Source: Clostridiales bacterium UBA2432 (GTDB lineage Bacteria; Bacillota; Clostridia; Lachnospirales; Vallitaleaceae). Taken from it: a stretch of DNA of 64,000 bases. Below, piece by piece: positions 29,882-39,250 of the stretch. The translations under genes and the position numbers were made by a program. The notes below the pieces were generated by a model. The model was not told the origin of the DNA. It was given only the letters and a program-made list of their open reading frames with translations, and ran no database searches. Position 1 is the first letter of the stretch; each line of letters starts with the position of its first letter. The stretch lies in assembly GCA_002342805.1 (NCBI GenBank), contig DDQW01000068.1, positions 124,001 to 188,000 on the forward strand, written 5' to 3'.

Positions 29882-30892
29882 ATGAAAAAATTATTGGGTG
29901 TATTATTGGTGTTAATGATGGTGATTTCTATGGTAGGATGTTCATCAAGTAATGAAGTGAATGATGGAGGTTCTAATACTGAAGAAAAAACAGGTAATAC
30001 AAACTCATCAACTGATGATGAGCGTTATGTTGCAGTAATCATGAAATCATTTGCCGGAGATTTTTGGAAAACAGTTGAGCTTGGAGCAATGCAGGCAGGT
30101 GAAGATTTAGGAATAAAAGTTTCAGTTGAAGGCTGCGATACAGAGGCAAACATTGAACAACAGGTTAAAATGGTAGAAAATGCAGTTCTAAAAAAAGCAG
30201 ATGCTATTGCTATTGCAGTTCTTGATAGTGAAGGATTAGTTCCGGCAGTAGACGCAGCATCGGCTAAAGATGTGAAGATGTTGACTTTTAATGGATTGTT
30301 GAACTCTGAAAGTATCCTAACACATGTAGCAACAGATAACTGGGCAGCGGGAGAAATTGCTGGTGAAGCTTTGGCAAAAGCTTGCGGCGGAAAAGGTAAA
30401 GTTGCTATTATCGGTGCTGCAGAAGGTGTAAAGAATAATCGTGATAGAAGTGACGGAGCTGCATCAATTATAGAAAAATATCCTGATATGGAAGTTGTTT
30501 CAATTCAATATGCAGATAATGATTTAAATAAGACAATTTCTATAGCAAATGACATTATGTCAGCTAATCCTGACTTGGTTGGATTCTTCTCAAACAACGA
30601 AACTACAACAGTTGGAGTGGCTACCGCTTTAAAGGAAAAAGGTGTTGACGGCAAGATGGTTCACATTGGATTCGATGCTTCAGCTCAAACAATAGCTCAG
30701 GTTCAAGAAGGAGTAACCGGAGGCTTCGTTACACAAGATCCTTTTAATATGGGATATTTGGCTGTAGTAAAGGCAAATGATATATTGGATGGAAAAGAAG
30801 TTGAGGCATATTTTGATACAGGTGCTCAATATGTAACTATGGAAAACATTGAAGATCCTTCAATTCATAAAATACTCTATCCATTTGAGTAG
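29882..30892 (+). CDS. Sugar-binding lipoprotein, RbsB type (CUT2)
   Basis: Periplasmic-binding-protein-like lipoprotein with signal sequence and lipobox MVGC, a short Ser/Asn/Glu linker, then the type-I fold (YVAVIMKSFAGDFWKTVELG; QVKMVENAVLKKADAIAI; GFFSNNETTTVGVATAL; VTQDPFNMGYLAV). 336 residues, typical for ribose/galactose-type binding proteins that take monosaccharides. AAGGAGG precedes the ATG. The operon ends at a strong terminator (30951). Confidence 0.95.
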   Translation: MKKLLGVLLVLMMVISMVGCSSSNEVNDGGSNTEEKTGNTNSSTDDERYVAVIMKSFAGDFWKTVELGAMQAGEDLGIKVSVEGCDTEANIEQQVKMVENAVLKKADAIAIAVLDSEGLVPAVDAASAKDVKMLTFNGLLNSESILTHVATDNWAAGEIAGEALAKACGGKGKVAIIGAAEGVKNNRDRSDGAASIIEKYPDMEVVSIQYADNDLNKTISIANDIMSANPDLVGFFSNNETTTVGVATALKEKGVDGKMVHIGFDASAQTIAQVQEGVTGGFVTQDPFNMGYLAVVKANDILDGKEVEAYFDTGAQYVTMENIEDPSIHKILYPFE

Positions 30893-30950
30893 CTTTAGAA
30901 ATATATTTTCAACAAAAAGTTATATTGATTTAACCGTTCTAATGTATTAA

Positions 30951-30992
30951 AATTAGGTGGGCCATACATGGCCGGCCTAATTCTATTTTTAT
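30951..30992 (+). terminator. Rho-independent terminator after CUT2 importer
   Basis: AATTAGG pairs with CCTAATT and, inside, GGCCAT with ATGGCC. CTATTTTTATTT follows. It separates the importer operon from the regulator-kinase-pseudoATPase operon. Confidence 0.85.
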
Positions 30993-31081
30993 TTCAAAGA
31001 GTTAATTTTTAGAACAAGAATTGTAAGCTAATAGCTGAAACAAAACCGTTAGTAAAAATGTAAATAAGGAGATTCTAAATT

Positions 31082-32665
31082 ATGCTTAAAGCAATAATAG
31101 CAGATGATGAAGTAAGAATTATTCAACTGCTTCGCAGCCTAATTGACTGGGAAGAGTTAGGTATAGAAATTGTCGCTGAAGCGAATAATGGTATGGATGC
31201 ATTGCTGTATGTTAAAAAAATCAAACCGGATATACTTATTACAGACATTAGATTTCCTGGGATTGACGGGCTGGAATTGACAAAAAGAGTCTATGAAATA
31301 GACCCTACAATCAGCACAGTTATTATAAGCGGTTATAAACAGTTTGAATATGCCCATACAGCCCTTAAATATGGTGTTGTGGAATATCTTTTGAAGCCCA
31401 TAAACAAAGAAAATTTAGAAAATACACTTAGAAAAATATGTGTTAAAAAATTCAAAAATGCAGAGCATATTCAAGACGTTGAAAAATTAAAAAAACGTAG
31501 TGAATTAACTACAACACGTTTAAGAAATCAGTATATACAGGACTGCTTGGATCAGAATATGAGTTTAGATAGAATTGAAAATATCAACAAAGAGTATTGT
31601 TATTCTTTTATAGATGAACCGGTAATTTCCATTTACGTTTACATTAACGTGGATGGAGAAAATTACATTGACTCATATATAATTGAAAAGACGAGAAATA
31701 CAATTGCAGAAATATATGACTCCATTTTCCATGAATATCACATGTTTGAAAATGGAACCGGTCTTATTCTTATTGCAAACTTTATGGCTAAGCAAAAAGA
31801 AGAAGTCAATCGAATTTCTGCGAAAACCATTGATAAGATACGATTAAAATTAGAATTTTATGAAAATGTAAAAATAGCAATTTCAGTCAGCAGTATCGGA
31901 CAAAGTCCTATAGATTTAAAAGAATTAATTCCTGAGGTAGTTCGAGGACTGACTGCTAAATGTATCATTGGTTCTAAAGAAGTTGTTTTCATCGAGAAAT
32001 ATAACTTGGATAAAACCGATGAATTCTTATCAGACACGGATAAGATAAGAATTGTGGGACTTGTTGAAACTTTTGAATCCGAGGTTTTAAAGAATTGGAT
32101 TTTAGAAAAGTATGATGATTCGGAAAAACTGCTGTTTGAGAGACCGTGGCTAGCCTTTGAAGGTGCATTGGAAATAGCAACTGTTTTTGTCTCCGTATCA
32201 ATGGATGGAGATAATCAAAAAATGTTTTTAGATACATTAACTAAAGAATTAATGCCTATTGATAATATTGTAGATTTAAAAAATCTTCTTGTCACACGAC
32301 TTAGTGAGGCTCTTACTAGAAAATATGATGAAAAAAAATTACGAAACAGTCAGCCGGTTCGGTTGGCAAAACAATATATGCAAAACCATTTATCAGAACA
32401 AATAACAATTGAAGATGTAGCAAACTATGTAGATCTTAGTTATACTTATTTTAGTGGATTATTTAAAAATGAAACGGGAACGACAGTCAGTCAATACTTG
32501 CTGAATATTCGAATAGAATATGCAAAGAAGCTAATCAAAGAAACACGGATGAATTTATCTGAGATTTCTGAGTCTGTCGGTTATAGTGATGCTAAACATT
32601 TTAGTAAAACCTTTAAAAAGAACGTGAAAATAAGTTTTAAAGAATATAAAAGATTATATTCCTAA
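31082..32665 (+). CDS. YesN-type response regulator, AraC output
   Basis: Receiver with D8/D9, phosphoacceptor Asp55 (TDIRFPG) and YLLKP. A linker follows, then a C-terminal AraC domain (VANYVDLSYTYFSGLFKNE and ESVGYSDAKHFSKTFKK). AAGGAG precedes the ATG. First gene of an unusual three-gene operon with a sensor-less kinase and a degenerate ABC protein, lying directly after the CUT2 importer, which is its likely target. Confidence 0.94.
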   Translation: MLKAIIADDEVRIIQLLRSLIDWEELGIEIVAEANNGMDALLYVKKIKPDILITDIRFPGIDGLELTKRVYEIDPTISTVIISGYKQFEYAHTALKYGVVEYLLKPINKENLENTLRKICVKKFKNAEHIQDVEKLKKRSELTTTRLRNQYIQDCLDQNMSLDRIENINKEYCYSFIDEPVISIYVYINVDGENYIDSYIIEKTRNTIAEIYDSIFHEYHMFENGTGLILIANFMAKQKEEVNRISAKTIDKIRLKLEFYENVKIAISVSSIGQSPIDLKELIPEVVRGLTAKCIIGSKEVVFIEKYNLDKTDEFLSDTDKIRIVGLVETFESEVLKNWILEKYDDSEKLLFERPWLAFEGALEIATVFVSVSMDGDNQKMFLDTLTKELMPIDNIVDLKNLLVTRLSEALTRKYDEKKLRNSQPVRLAKQYMQNHLSEQITIEDVANYVDLSYTYFSGLFKNETGTTVSQYLLNIRIEYAKKLIKETRMNLSEISESVGYSDAKHFSKTFKKNVKISFKEYKRLYS

Positions 32666-32698
32666 GAACAATCTTTCTAGAAACGAGGAGTAAATAAA

Positions 32699-33727
32699 AT
32701 GAAAGCAAGCAAGAAAAATAAAATTGAATATATTACTATGTTTGCTTCTTTGTGTTTTTTTCTTAGTATATTTTATGGATTGATTGTATTTCTGATGTTA
32801 AAATCAGATTTCAAACAAAATCATCAAATCATAGCGATAATTTTTGTTACAATAGTCTTTATATATATGATATATATTATTAGCTATCACTTTTTTATAT
32901 CTATACTTACTACGCGTAAAGCTTTCAGTGAACTCAAAAGAGAACTATCTCAAATCAATATCGAATATAAGGATGACATAAATGAAATTTCTGTTGACAA
33001 AGAGTTTAAACAACTCATTGATATCATAAGAAATTCCTCAAGTAGGGAATATATGGAATCTATACTTAGAAAACAAGCACAGTTGGATAATTTACAAAGT
33101 CAAATCAATCCCCACTTTCTTTATAATATTTTGGACTCCGTTCGTGGAGAAGTTCTCATACACGGTTTAAAGGAGACTGCAGAAATGATTGAGTCCCTTT
33201 CAAAGTTTTTTCGCTATGGAATTGGGTCTTCTGTGAGTTTAATTACTTTTGAAGAAGAATATGAGAATGCTGAAAATTATATGAAGATTCAGCAATACAG
33301 ATTCGGGGATAGGATTAAGCTAATTAGTGACTTTGATATGGATGATAAGAATATCATGAATTTTAAACTACCAAAAATGACATTGCAGCCACTGGTTGAA
33401 AATGCCATAAATCATGGAATCGAAGGACAAATGACAGCAGGAAAAATTGTTATACGTGTTATTTATACAAATAAAAGAATGTTAATTACCGTTGAAGATA
33501 ATGGAGTCGGTATGGATATAAAAACATTAGAGAGTATAAATAATAAGCTAAAAAACTCAGAAAATGTTGTCTATGGTTTAAAATCAAAGGGTAATGGTGT
33601 TGCTTTATTAAATGTTTCTGAAAGGATAAAGCTACTTTTTGGTAATGAGTTTGGGATACATATAAACAGCACGTTGGGAATGGGAACAGAAGTTCATGTA
33701 TCCATGCCACATGAAGTAGGTGAATAA
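32699..33727 (+). CDS. Histidine kinase of YesM class without extracellular sensor
   Basis: Only 342 residues. Two membrane segments (about residues 13-34 and 42-66) are separated by a very short loop, so there is no extracellular sensor domain, unlike the 587-606 residue kinases elsewhere in the window. The catalytic part is intact: INPHFLYNIL (His139), QPLVENAINHG and EDNGVGM. ACGAGGAG precedes the ATG. The signal must come from the membrane or from a partner. The degenerate ABC protein encoded 2 bp downstream is the obvious candidate (inference). Confidence 0.92.
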   Translation: MKASKKNKIEYITMFASLCFFLSIFYGLIVFLMLKSDFKQNHQIIAIIFVTIVFIYMIYIISYHFFISILTTRKAFSELKRELSQINIEYKDDINEISVDKEFKQLIDIIRNSSSREYMESILRKQAQLDNLQSQINPHFLYNILDSVRGEVLIHGLKETAEMIESLSKFFRYGIGSSVSLITFEEEYENAENYMKIQQYRFGDRIKLISDFDMDDKNIMNFKLPKMTLQPLVENAINHGIEGQMTAGKIVIRVIYTNKRMLITVEDNGVGMDIKTLESINNKLKNSENVVYGLKSKGNGVALLNVSERIKLLFGNEFGIHINSTLGMGTEVHVSMPHEVGE

Positions 33728-33729
33728 AT

Positions 33730-35205
33730 GTGAAAACAGAACTGTTGAGCTTTGATAATATATCAGTTGCTCATTCGAATACAGGTAAACTCTGTTATGT
33801 GAATATTAACATATTTGAAGGAGAAGTAATTGGTATTATTGGTTTGAAAGGGGGAGGGGTCTGGAAAGTAATGGAATTACTAGAAGGAGAAATAAAAGCA
33901 AGTTCTGGTATTATCAGATATAAAGGACAAGTCTATTCACCAAACAATGTATATGAGGCAAGAAGAAAGGGTATTTATAATGTGAGTTCACAATGTAAGC
34001 TGATTAAAAACATGACGATTAGTGAAAACTTTTTTTTGATTAGTGAAAAAAGCAGAATGTTTTATATGATACATAGCAAAAGTATAAAAATAGAAACAAA
34101 TAATATTTTGGATAAATTTGGGGTTAAATTAGAAGGAGATATAAGAGTTAAAGACTTAACAGTGACTCAATGCTTTTTTCTTGAAATTATTAGAGCTTAT
34201 ATATTAAATGCTAAAGTGATCATCCTTCACGATGTTTTAAGAGAGTATAATTCAGAAGATATGGGAATGTTTAATCATATTTTGGAATTTTTAAAGAGTG
34301 AAGGCGTGTCAATTATATTTCTTGATCATTATTATAAAAAGATTATGGAACATCTAGAACGTATATATGTTTTAACAGAAGGTAACGTATCAAGGATTTT
34401 ATATAAAGGTGAGTATGGAGAAAAAGATCTATACGGCTTTGTAATGGGAAATAAGTATTGGGAACAGACAACAGGAATTAATCTCGGTAATAATAAACAA
34501 GGAAATGCTTTGTTTGAAGTTGAAAACTTAACAACTAAGGTTATAAAGAACATATCCTTTAGTTTGAAACAAGGTGGAATCATAGGTTTGTTTGACTATG
34601 ATTATTATTCAGGAAATCAACTTTCAAGAGCATTAATTGGAGAAATATTACCGGAGTTTGGAAATATATACATTGAAGGAAAAAAGGTGGAAAAATCCAA
34701 TTACAATAAGATTCTTTATAAAGGGGTTAACATAATTTCGCATTCGTTAGATAATACACTATTTAATGATCTAACAGTAAAAGAAAATGTAACAATGACA
34801 ATTCTTGATAAAAGCCATTGGTCAAAAAAAGTGGTTAATGACAAAGTTATCAATTATGCGTTTAAAGAGCTGAAAGAGTATCTAGGGGATATCAATGGGG
34901 ATGTTATTGTCAATAATCTTTCTTCAGAAAAAAAAACAAAAGTACAACTTGCAAAATGCAGGTTGTCAGGAGCTAAAATTTTAGTGGTGGAACATCCGCT
35001 CTTAAATGCCGACCTTATTCAGGGACAACTTATTTGCGATTTCATACAGGAGATGATTCAAAAAGGCTGTGGGGCGGTTATTATATCTTCAAGTCTAGAA
35101 TATTTAAAGAACTTATGTGATGAGATTCAGATTATTAAAGAAGGCAAAAATACTGCCTATTTATCAGAAAAAGAAATATTGATGATGCGAACGAATAATT
35201 ATTAA
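33730..35205 (+). CDS. Degenerate tandem ABC ATPase-like protein (RbsA-related, catalytic motifs lost)
   Basis: 491 residues laid out like RbsA (two nucleotide-binding domains) and alignable along its length with the intact protein at 27327, but with every catalytic motif broken. Walker A of domain 1 is GLKGGGVWKV (residues 38-47; the essential Lys is Val44 and the Ser/Thr is Trp45). The signature reads LTVTQCFFLEI. Walker B ends in ILHDV instead of LDEP. Domain 2 has GLFDYDYYSG, LSSEKKTKVQ and VVEHPLLN. The frame is clean, without stops, so it is maintained as a protein. The start is GTG at 33730 (the ATG at 33728 runs straight into a stop), immediately after the kinase stop. It probably binds a permease or the kinase rather than hydrolysing ATP (inference). 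Confidence 0.85.
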   Translation: MKTELLSFDNISVAHSNTGKLCYVNINIFEGEVIGIIGLKGGGVWKVMELLEGEIKASSGIIRYKGQVYSPNNVYEARRKGIYNVSSQCKLIKNMTISENFFLISEKSRMFYMIHSKSIKIETNNILDKFGVKLEGDIRVKDLTVTQCFFLEIIRAYILNAKVIILHDVLREYNSEDMGMFNHILEFLKSEGVSIIFLDHYYKKIMEHLERIYVLTEGNVSRILYKGEYGEKDLYGFVMGNKYWEQTTGINLGNNKQGNALFEVENLTTKVIKNISFSLKQGGIIGLFDYDYYSGNQLSRALIGEILPEFGNIYIEGKKVEKSNYNKILYKGVNIISHSLDNTLFNDLTVKENVTMTILDKSHWSKKVVNDKVINYAFKELKEYLGDINGDVIVNNLSSEKKTKVQLAKCRLSGAKILVVEHPLLNADLIQGQLICDFIQEMIQKGCGAVIISSSLEYLKNLCDEIQIIKEGKNTAYLSEKEILMMRTNNY

Positions 35206-35228
35206 TCCTTTGTAAGTAGAGTAATGGA

Positions 35229-36002
35229 TTAGCTATTCTGAATACGATATTCAGTAGGTGTGATTCCTATTTTTTTCTTAAACATTCGTGAAAAATACAT
35301 ATTATTTTCAAATCCTGATTGAAGTGCTATTTTATTGACTTTGAAATCAGTAGAGGTTAACAGTGTCTGTGCACGTTCCAGACGTTTGTTTATAATATAC
35401 TGATTAGGTGGAAGTGAAAATGTTTTTGAAAAGGTATTAGTGAAATAAACCGGATCTAGGTTAAGTATGGAAGCAAGTTCCTTATTAGTTAGTTTATTGG
35501 TCAGATGGTAATCAATATAATTGAGGACAGGTTCGAAACGCATCATGTCCTTGCTAGGTTGCTTACACGACTGAAAAAAAGGGGCAAGCAGCCGGTAAAT
35601 TGAACTATATGCCATTAGTGTGGAATAAGGACTGTTTAAGTTATAATTTTCTTTAAGGGTGCTAAAAAGACAATGAACATTCTCAGGCGCAGGAAGTTTG
35701 ACCACAGGATTATAAATGCTGAAGATATCCATGACATCATTATGAAGTAACTGAAAGTGGATATAATAGTGAGTCAGATGGTGGTTGCACATAGTTTCAA
35801 CCATACTGAAAGCAGGGAGAAGATAGATGAAACCAGGTTGAAGAATATGAGTGGAATCATTAAGAATTAATGTTGCGTCACCATCAACGACGTAATAGAT
35901 TCTGTGGTGAGGATAGGGAAACCTTTTTTTTGACCAATCGGGTTTTGCAGTACTAAAGGCAACGGTATCGATTTTTATTTTCATTTCTCCTAAACTTTGC
36001 AT
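35229..36002 (-). CDS. AraC family regulator with cupin-like sensing domain
   Basis: One-component sugar regulator of about 257 residues. The N-terminal half is an AraC-type arabinose-binding/cupin fold (HRIYYVVDGDATLILN, LQPGFIYLLPAF), and the C-terminal domain has two helix-turn-helix motifs (LASILNLDPVYFTNTFSK; IALQSGFENNMYFSRMFKK, ending GITPTEYR). I chose the ATG at 36002 behind TTGGAGAG; the frame is open upstream through an A/T-rich hydrophobic stretch that is not part of the family. It is divergent from the sulfatase at 36172, its likely target. Confidence 0.88.
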   Translation of the reverse strand: MQSLGEMKIKIDTVAFSTAKPDWSKKRFPYPHHRIYYVVDGDATLILNDSTHILQPGFIYLLPAFSMVETMCNHHLTHYYIHFQLLHNDVMDIFSIYNPVVKLPAPENVHCLFSTLKENYNLNSPYSTLMAYSSIYRLLAPFFQSCKQPSKDMMRFEPVLNYIDYHLTNKLTNKELASILNLDPVYFTNTFSKTFSLPPNQYIINKRLERAQTLLTSTDFKVNKIALQSGFENNMYFSRMFKKKIGITPTEYRIQNS

Positions 36003-36171
36003 GAGACTCTCCAATCTGTAAATAATGCAATGAAATATATTGATAATCCATTGATATATAAAGTAAATATAAATTATAATAATATATATGATTAAAGTTA
36101 ACATATTTTCACTTTTAAAGCAACTACGTTAATGGAAAAGAGTGACTATGCAAAGAGAGGAAAAAATATTG

Positions 36172-37905
36172 ATGAAAAAAAACCCTAATATTGTTTTTAT
36201 ACTAACAGATGACCAAGGATTTGGGGATTTGGGCTGTACTGGAAATCCTATTGTTCAAACGCCAAACATTGATTCTTTTTATAATGAAAGTTTGCGATTT
36301 ACTAACTTTCATGTAGGACCGACTTGTGCACCGACTCGTTCAGGTTTAATGACAGGACATTTTGCTAACAGCACAGGTGTATGGCATACAGTAGGCGGTC
36401 GATCCCTTCTTAGAAAAGATGAAGTGACATTGGCTACAGCCCTTAAAAATGCAGGATATGAGACCGGTATTTTTGGAAAATGGCATTTAGGTGATGCCTA
36501 TCCTTACCGCCCAATGGATAGAGGATTTAATGAAACGGTAGTTCATGGTGGTGGTGGAATTAGTCAGACTCCGGATTATTGGGGAAACGATTATTTTGAC
36601 GATACATATTTTGTAAACGGTGAACCGGTAGAATTCAAGGGTTATTGTACAGATGTTTTTTTCGATGAGGCAATTAAGTTCATTGAAAAGAATCAGAATC
36701 AACCTTTTTTCTGTTTTATACCTTCTAATGCTCCACATTTACCATATAATGTTCCGAATAGCTATTCAAAACCGTATATGAACCAAACAAATGATGACCG
36801 CGCTAGATTTTATGGGATGATTACTAACATTGATGAAAACTTTGCACGTCTTAGAGCAAAATTGTCGGAACTGAATATAGAAGATGATACCATAGTGATC
36901 TTTATGACAGACAATGGTACTAGCTGTGGCATTACAGTAGATGCAAGTGATTATGTCATTGACGGGTTTAATGGAGGATTAAGAGGAGGCAAAAACTCAG
37001 AGTATGACGGAGGTCATAGAGTACCATTTTTTATGAAATGGACAAACGGTGGTTTTGATGTAGGCAAAGATTTAAATCAATTAACTGCAAACGTGGATTT
37101 TATGCCTACTTTGCTTGATATGTGTGATGTGAAAGAAGAAAAACTAGAATTTCATGGCATGAGTTTATTGCCTTATATGAGAGGTAATGAAAAAGGACTG
37201 GACCGTACGCTTGTTACAGATTCACAACGTGTGGCGTATCCTGTGAAGTGGAGAAAGAGTGCAGTTATGACCAATGATTGGAGACTAATCAATGGAAGAG
37301 AATTATATGAGATTAATCAAGATAGGGAACAACGCTTTGATATCAGTCATAAATACCCAGAAGTAGTTAGAAGATTAAGGACTGACTATGATAAATGGTG
37401 GAAACTGGTCTCAACCCAATATGATGAAATGATACCTTATCCAATTGGGGAAGAGACAATACACATAACCTGTCATGATCTTCGTAATGAAGAATGTGAA
37501 ACTGCTTGGAACCAGAGACATATTCGATCAGGCTTAAGGATTGACGGCTATTATGAAGTGGAAATAGAAAAATCAGGAAAATATAGATTCGGATTGAGAA
37601 GATGGCCACAATCCATTGATTTGCCCATAGCAAAAGGAATTATTGGTCAAGATATTGAATTTTCCAAAGAATTTATACAAGAAAAAAACTGGGAAACTTA
37701 TTCAGGTGGAGAGGCTTTACAGATAGATTACGCACAGATACAAATACAGGGTATTATAGAGACTAAAAAAGTAGAAGAAGACGATAGAGAAGCTGAATTT
37801 GTATTGGAACTAGAAAAAGGTCTTACAAGATTGTCGGCTAAATTCATTGGTAAAGATAAAGAAGGAGTTACGGCAGCCTATTTTGTTGAAATAAGTAAAG
37901 CGTAA
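36172..37905 (+). CDS. Sulfatase with C-terminal beta-sandwich extension
   Basis: S1 sulfatase of 577 residues: ILTDDQGFGDLG metal site, maturation motif CAPTR (Cys52; Thr in place of the common Ser is allowed), FGKWHLGD and TDNGTS. After about residue 430 there is an extra all-beta domain of about 145 residues (ITCHDLRN, DGYYEVEIEKSGKYRFGLRRWP). There is no signal peptide. The start is ATG 36172 with GAGAGG 11 bases ahead; GTG 36142 and ATG 36148 are in-frame alternatives. Divergent from an AraC regulator. A large hairpin terminator follows, so it is probably a single-gene unit. Confidence 0.92.
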   Translation: MKKNPNIVFILTDDQGFGDLGCTGNPIVQTPNIDSFYNESLRFTNFHVGPTCAPTRSGLMTGHFANSTGVWHTVGGRSLLRKDEVTLATALKNAGYETGIFGKWHLGDAYPYRPMDRGFNETVVHGGGGISQTPDYWGNDYFDDTYFVNGEPVEFKGYCTDVFFDEAIKFIEKNQNQPFFCFIPSNAPHLPYNVPNSYSKPYMNQTNDDRARFYGMITNIDENFARLRAKLSELNIEDDTIVIFMTDNGTSCGITVDASDYVIDGFNGGLRGGKNSEYDGGHRVPFFMKWTNGGFDVGKDLNQLTANVDFMPTLLDMCDVKEEKLEFHGMSLLPYMRGNEKGLDRTLVTDSQRVAYPVKWRKSAVMTNDWRLINGRELYEINQDREQRFDISHKYPEVVRRLRTDYDKWWKLVSTQYDEMIPYPIGEETIHITCHDLRNEECETAWNQRHIRSGLRIDGYYEVEIEKSGKYRFGLRRWPQSIDLPIAKGIIGQDIEFSKEFIQEKNWETYSGGEALQIDYAQIQIQGIIETKKVEEDDREAEFVLELEKGLTRLSAKFIGKDKEGVTAAYFVEISKA

Positions 37906-37922
37906 ATTAGTTATAATTTTTG

Positions 37923-37990
37923 ATGGACATCGTTTGCTTATCATGATTAAGAGTCAGATGAGCTTGGATGTCCATTGTTCACTATTTTTG
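37923..37990 (+). terminator. Large hairpin terminator after sulfatase
   Basis: ATGGACATC pairs with GATGTCCAT, enclosing a second stem GCTTATC/GATGAGC. TGTTCACTATTTTTGG follows. It lies between convergent genes. Confidence 0.65.
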
Positions 37991-38031
37991 GTGCTTGCTA
38001 TGGGAAATTATAGGTATGAGGTTAATAATCC

Positions 38032-39250
38032 CTAAGAATTGAGAGTGTTCCTAAATTCTGTTGGAGTAACGTTGTAGTATTTTTTTGAAAAGTGAGTAAA
38101 AATAATTGGTATTATCTATTCCAATATTTCTACTTATATCTGCTATTTTTAAATTTGTGTTTTGAAGCATGAATTTTGCTTTATCCATTTTTACTTTTGT
38201 CACATATTCACTAAACAACATACCTACTTCTTTTCGAAAAATTTTACCTAAATATCCAGGATTATAAGACATTTTTGTCGAAATAACTTTGAGAGAAATA
38301 TTTTCAAAATAATTATTATGTACATAAGCGAGAATTTCATTGATCATAGGACTATAATTGTATTTTGATTTTTCTTCAAAATAATCGATGGATTCAGTTA
38401 GGTTTATTAATTGAGTATGCAAAAAATCTAATGAAGTAGCATTGCTGATATTTTCAATGAGATATTCAGGTATAATTTTTGTGTCTGGAATCGTACTAGA
38501 AATATTTTTGTAAATTCTATTAAATAATATGAAAATCTCTAAAGTCATTAATTTTACATATGCAAAGTTTACTTTTGGCATAGTTGATATTTGGGTAAAT
38601 ATATTATTAATATAGTCTTGGAGTTCAGATTTTTCACCTAAACAAATTTTTTTTTCAATGTCATTATAATCAATAGTGAGATTAAAAGTTGTAATAATAT
38701 AATTGTTTTCTTCGACAATGGCATCAAAAAAAATAAGGGAATCTACATAGTTTACAATTAAATGATTAGCAGCTTTTTTAGATGTATTATAAGAATGATA
38801 TAATTTGCTATAATGTGTGACTTCTGAACCTACGGATATACGAATTTCAACACGACTTGAATCAATTAATAAACGCAATTTTTTTAGAGGGCTATCGATT
38901 AAATCAGTCAATAAAATTAAAATAATACTTCTAGTAAAATCATAAAAAAGTTCGAAAGAGTACACAGGTAAAATAGAAGATAATTGAGCATTTAAATCAG
39001 AAAAAACTTTTTCGCTTGTATGTATATTCTTATCATACATTATTGTACAGACTTGTAGAGAGCTAGAAATTATTTTGGGATTTACATAAATAGATTTTTC
39101 TCTGAATTCTTCATTACATATTTGATCTGTTATTAGACGATTAAGAATATTAAATTTAAGTGTGCTTTTTGTTGAAATAAGAGTGCTTTCTCTTTCTAGC
39201 TCAATTTTATCAACAACTTGTTTAATTGTATTTAAAAGTTTGGGTGTAGA
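38032..39250 (-). pseudogene. Truncated, frameshifted YesN-type response regulator
   Basis: The minus strand encodes the linker and AraC domain of a YesN-type regulator but no receiver. The frame is open from about 39250 (TPKLLNTIKQVVDKIELERE onward) and ends abruptly at a junction with GH95 sequence. Near the 3' end a run of seven A (about 38086-38092) shifts the frame: as read, it ends KKILQRYSNRI. With one A fewer it would read KKYYNVTPTEFRNTLNS and stop at 38032, exactly as the family expects. An internal ATG at 39040 could still start a 329-residue DNA-binding fragment with an altered tail. Confidence 0.85.

Noticed and set aside
33730..35205. Degenerate ABC protein as a pseudogene
   Set aside because: 491 codons are uninterrupted, the gene is tightly coupled to the kinase gene and the domain layout is intact; the changes are confined to catalytic motifs, unlike random decay.
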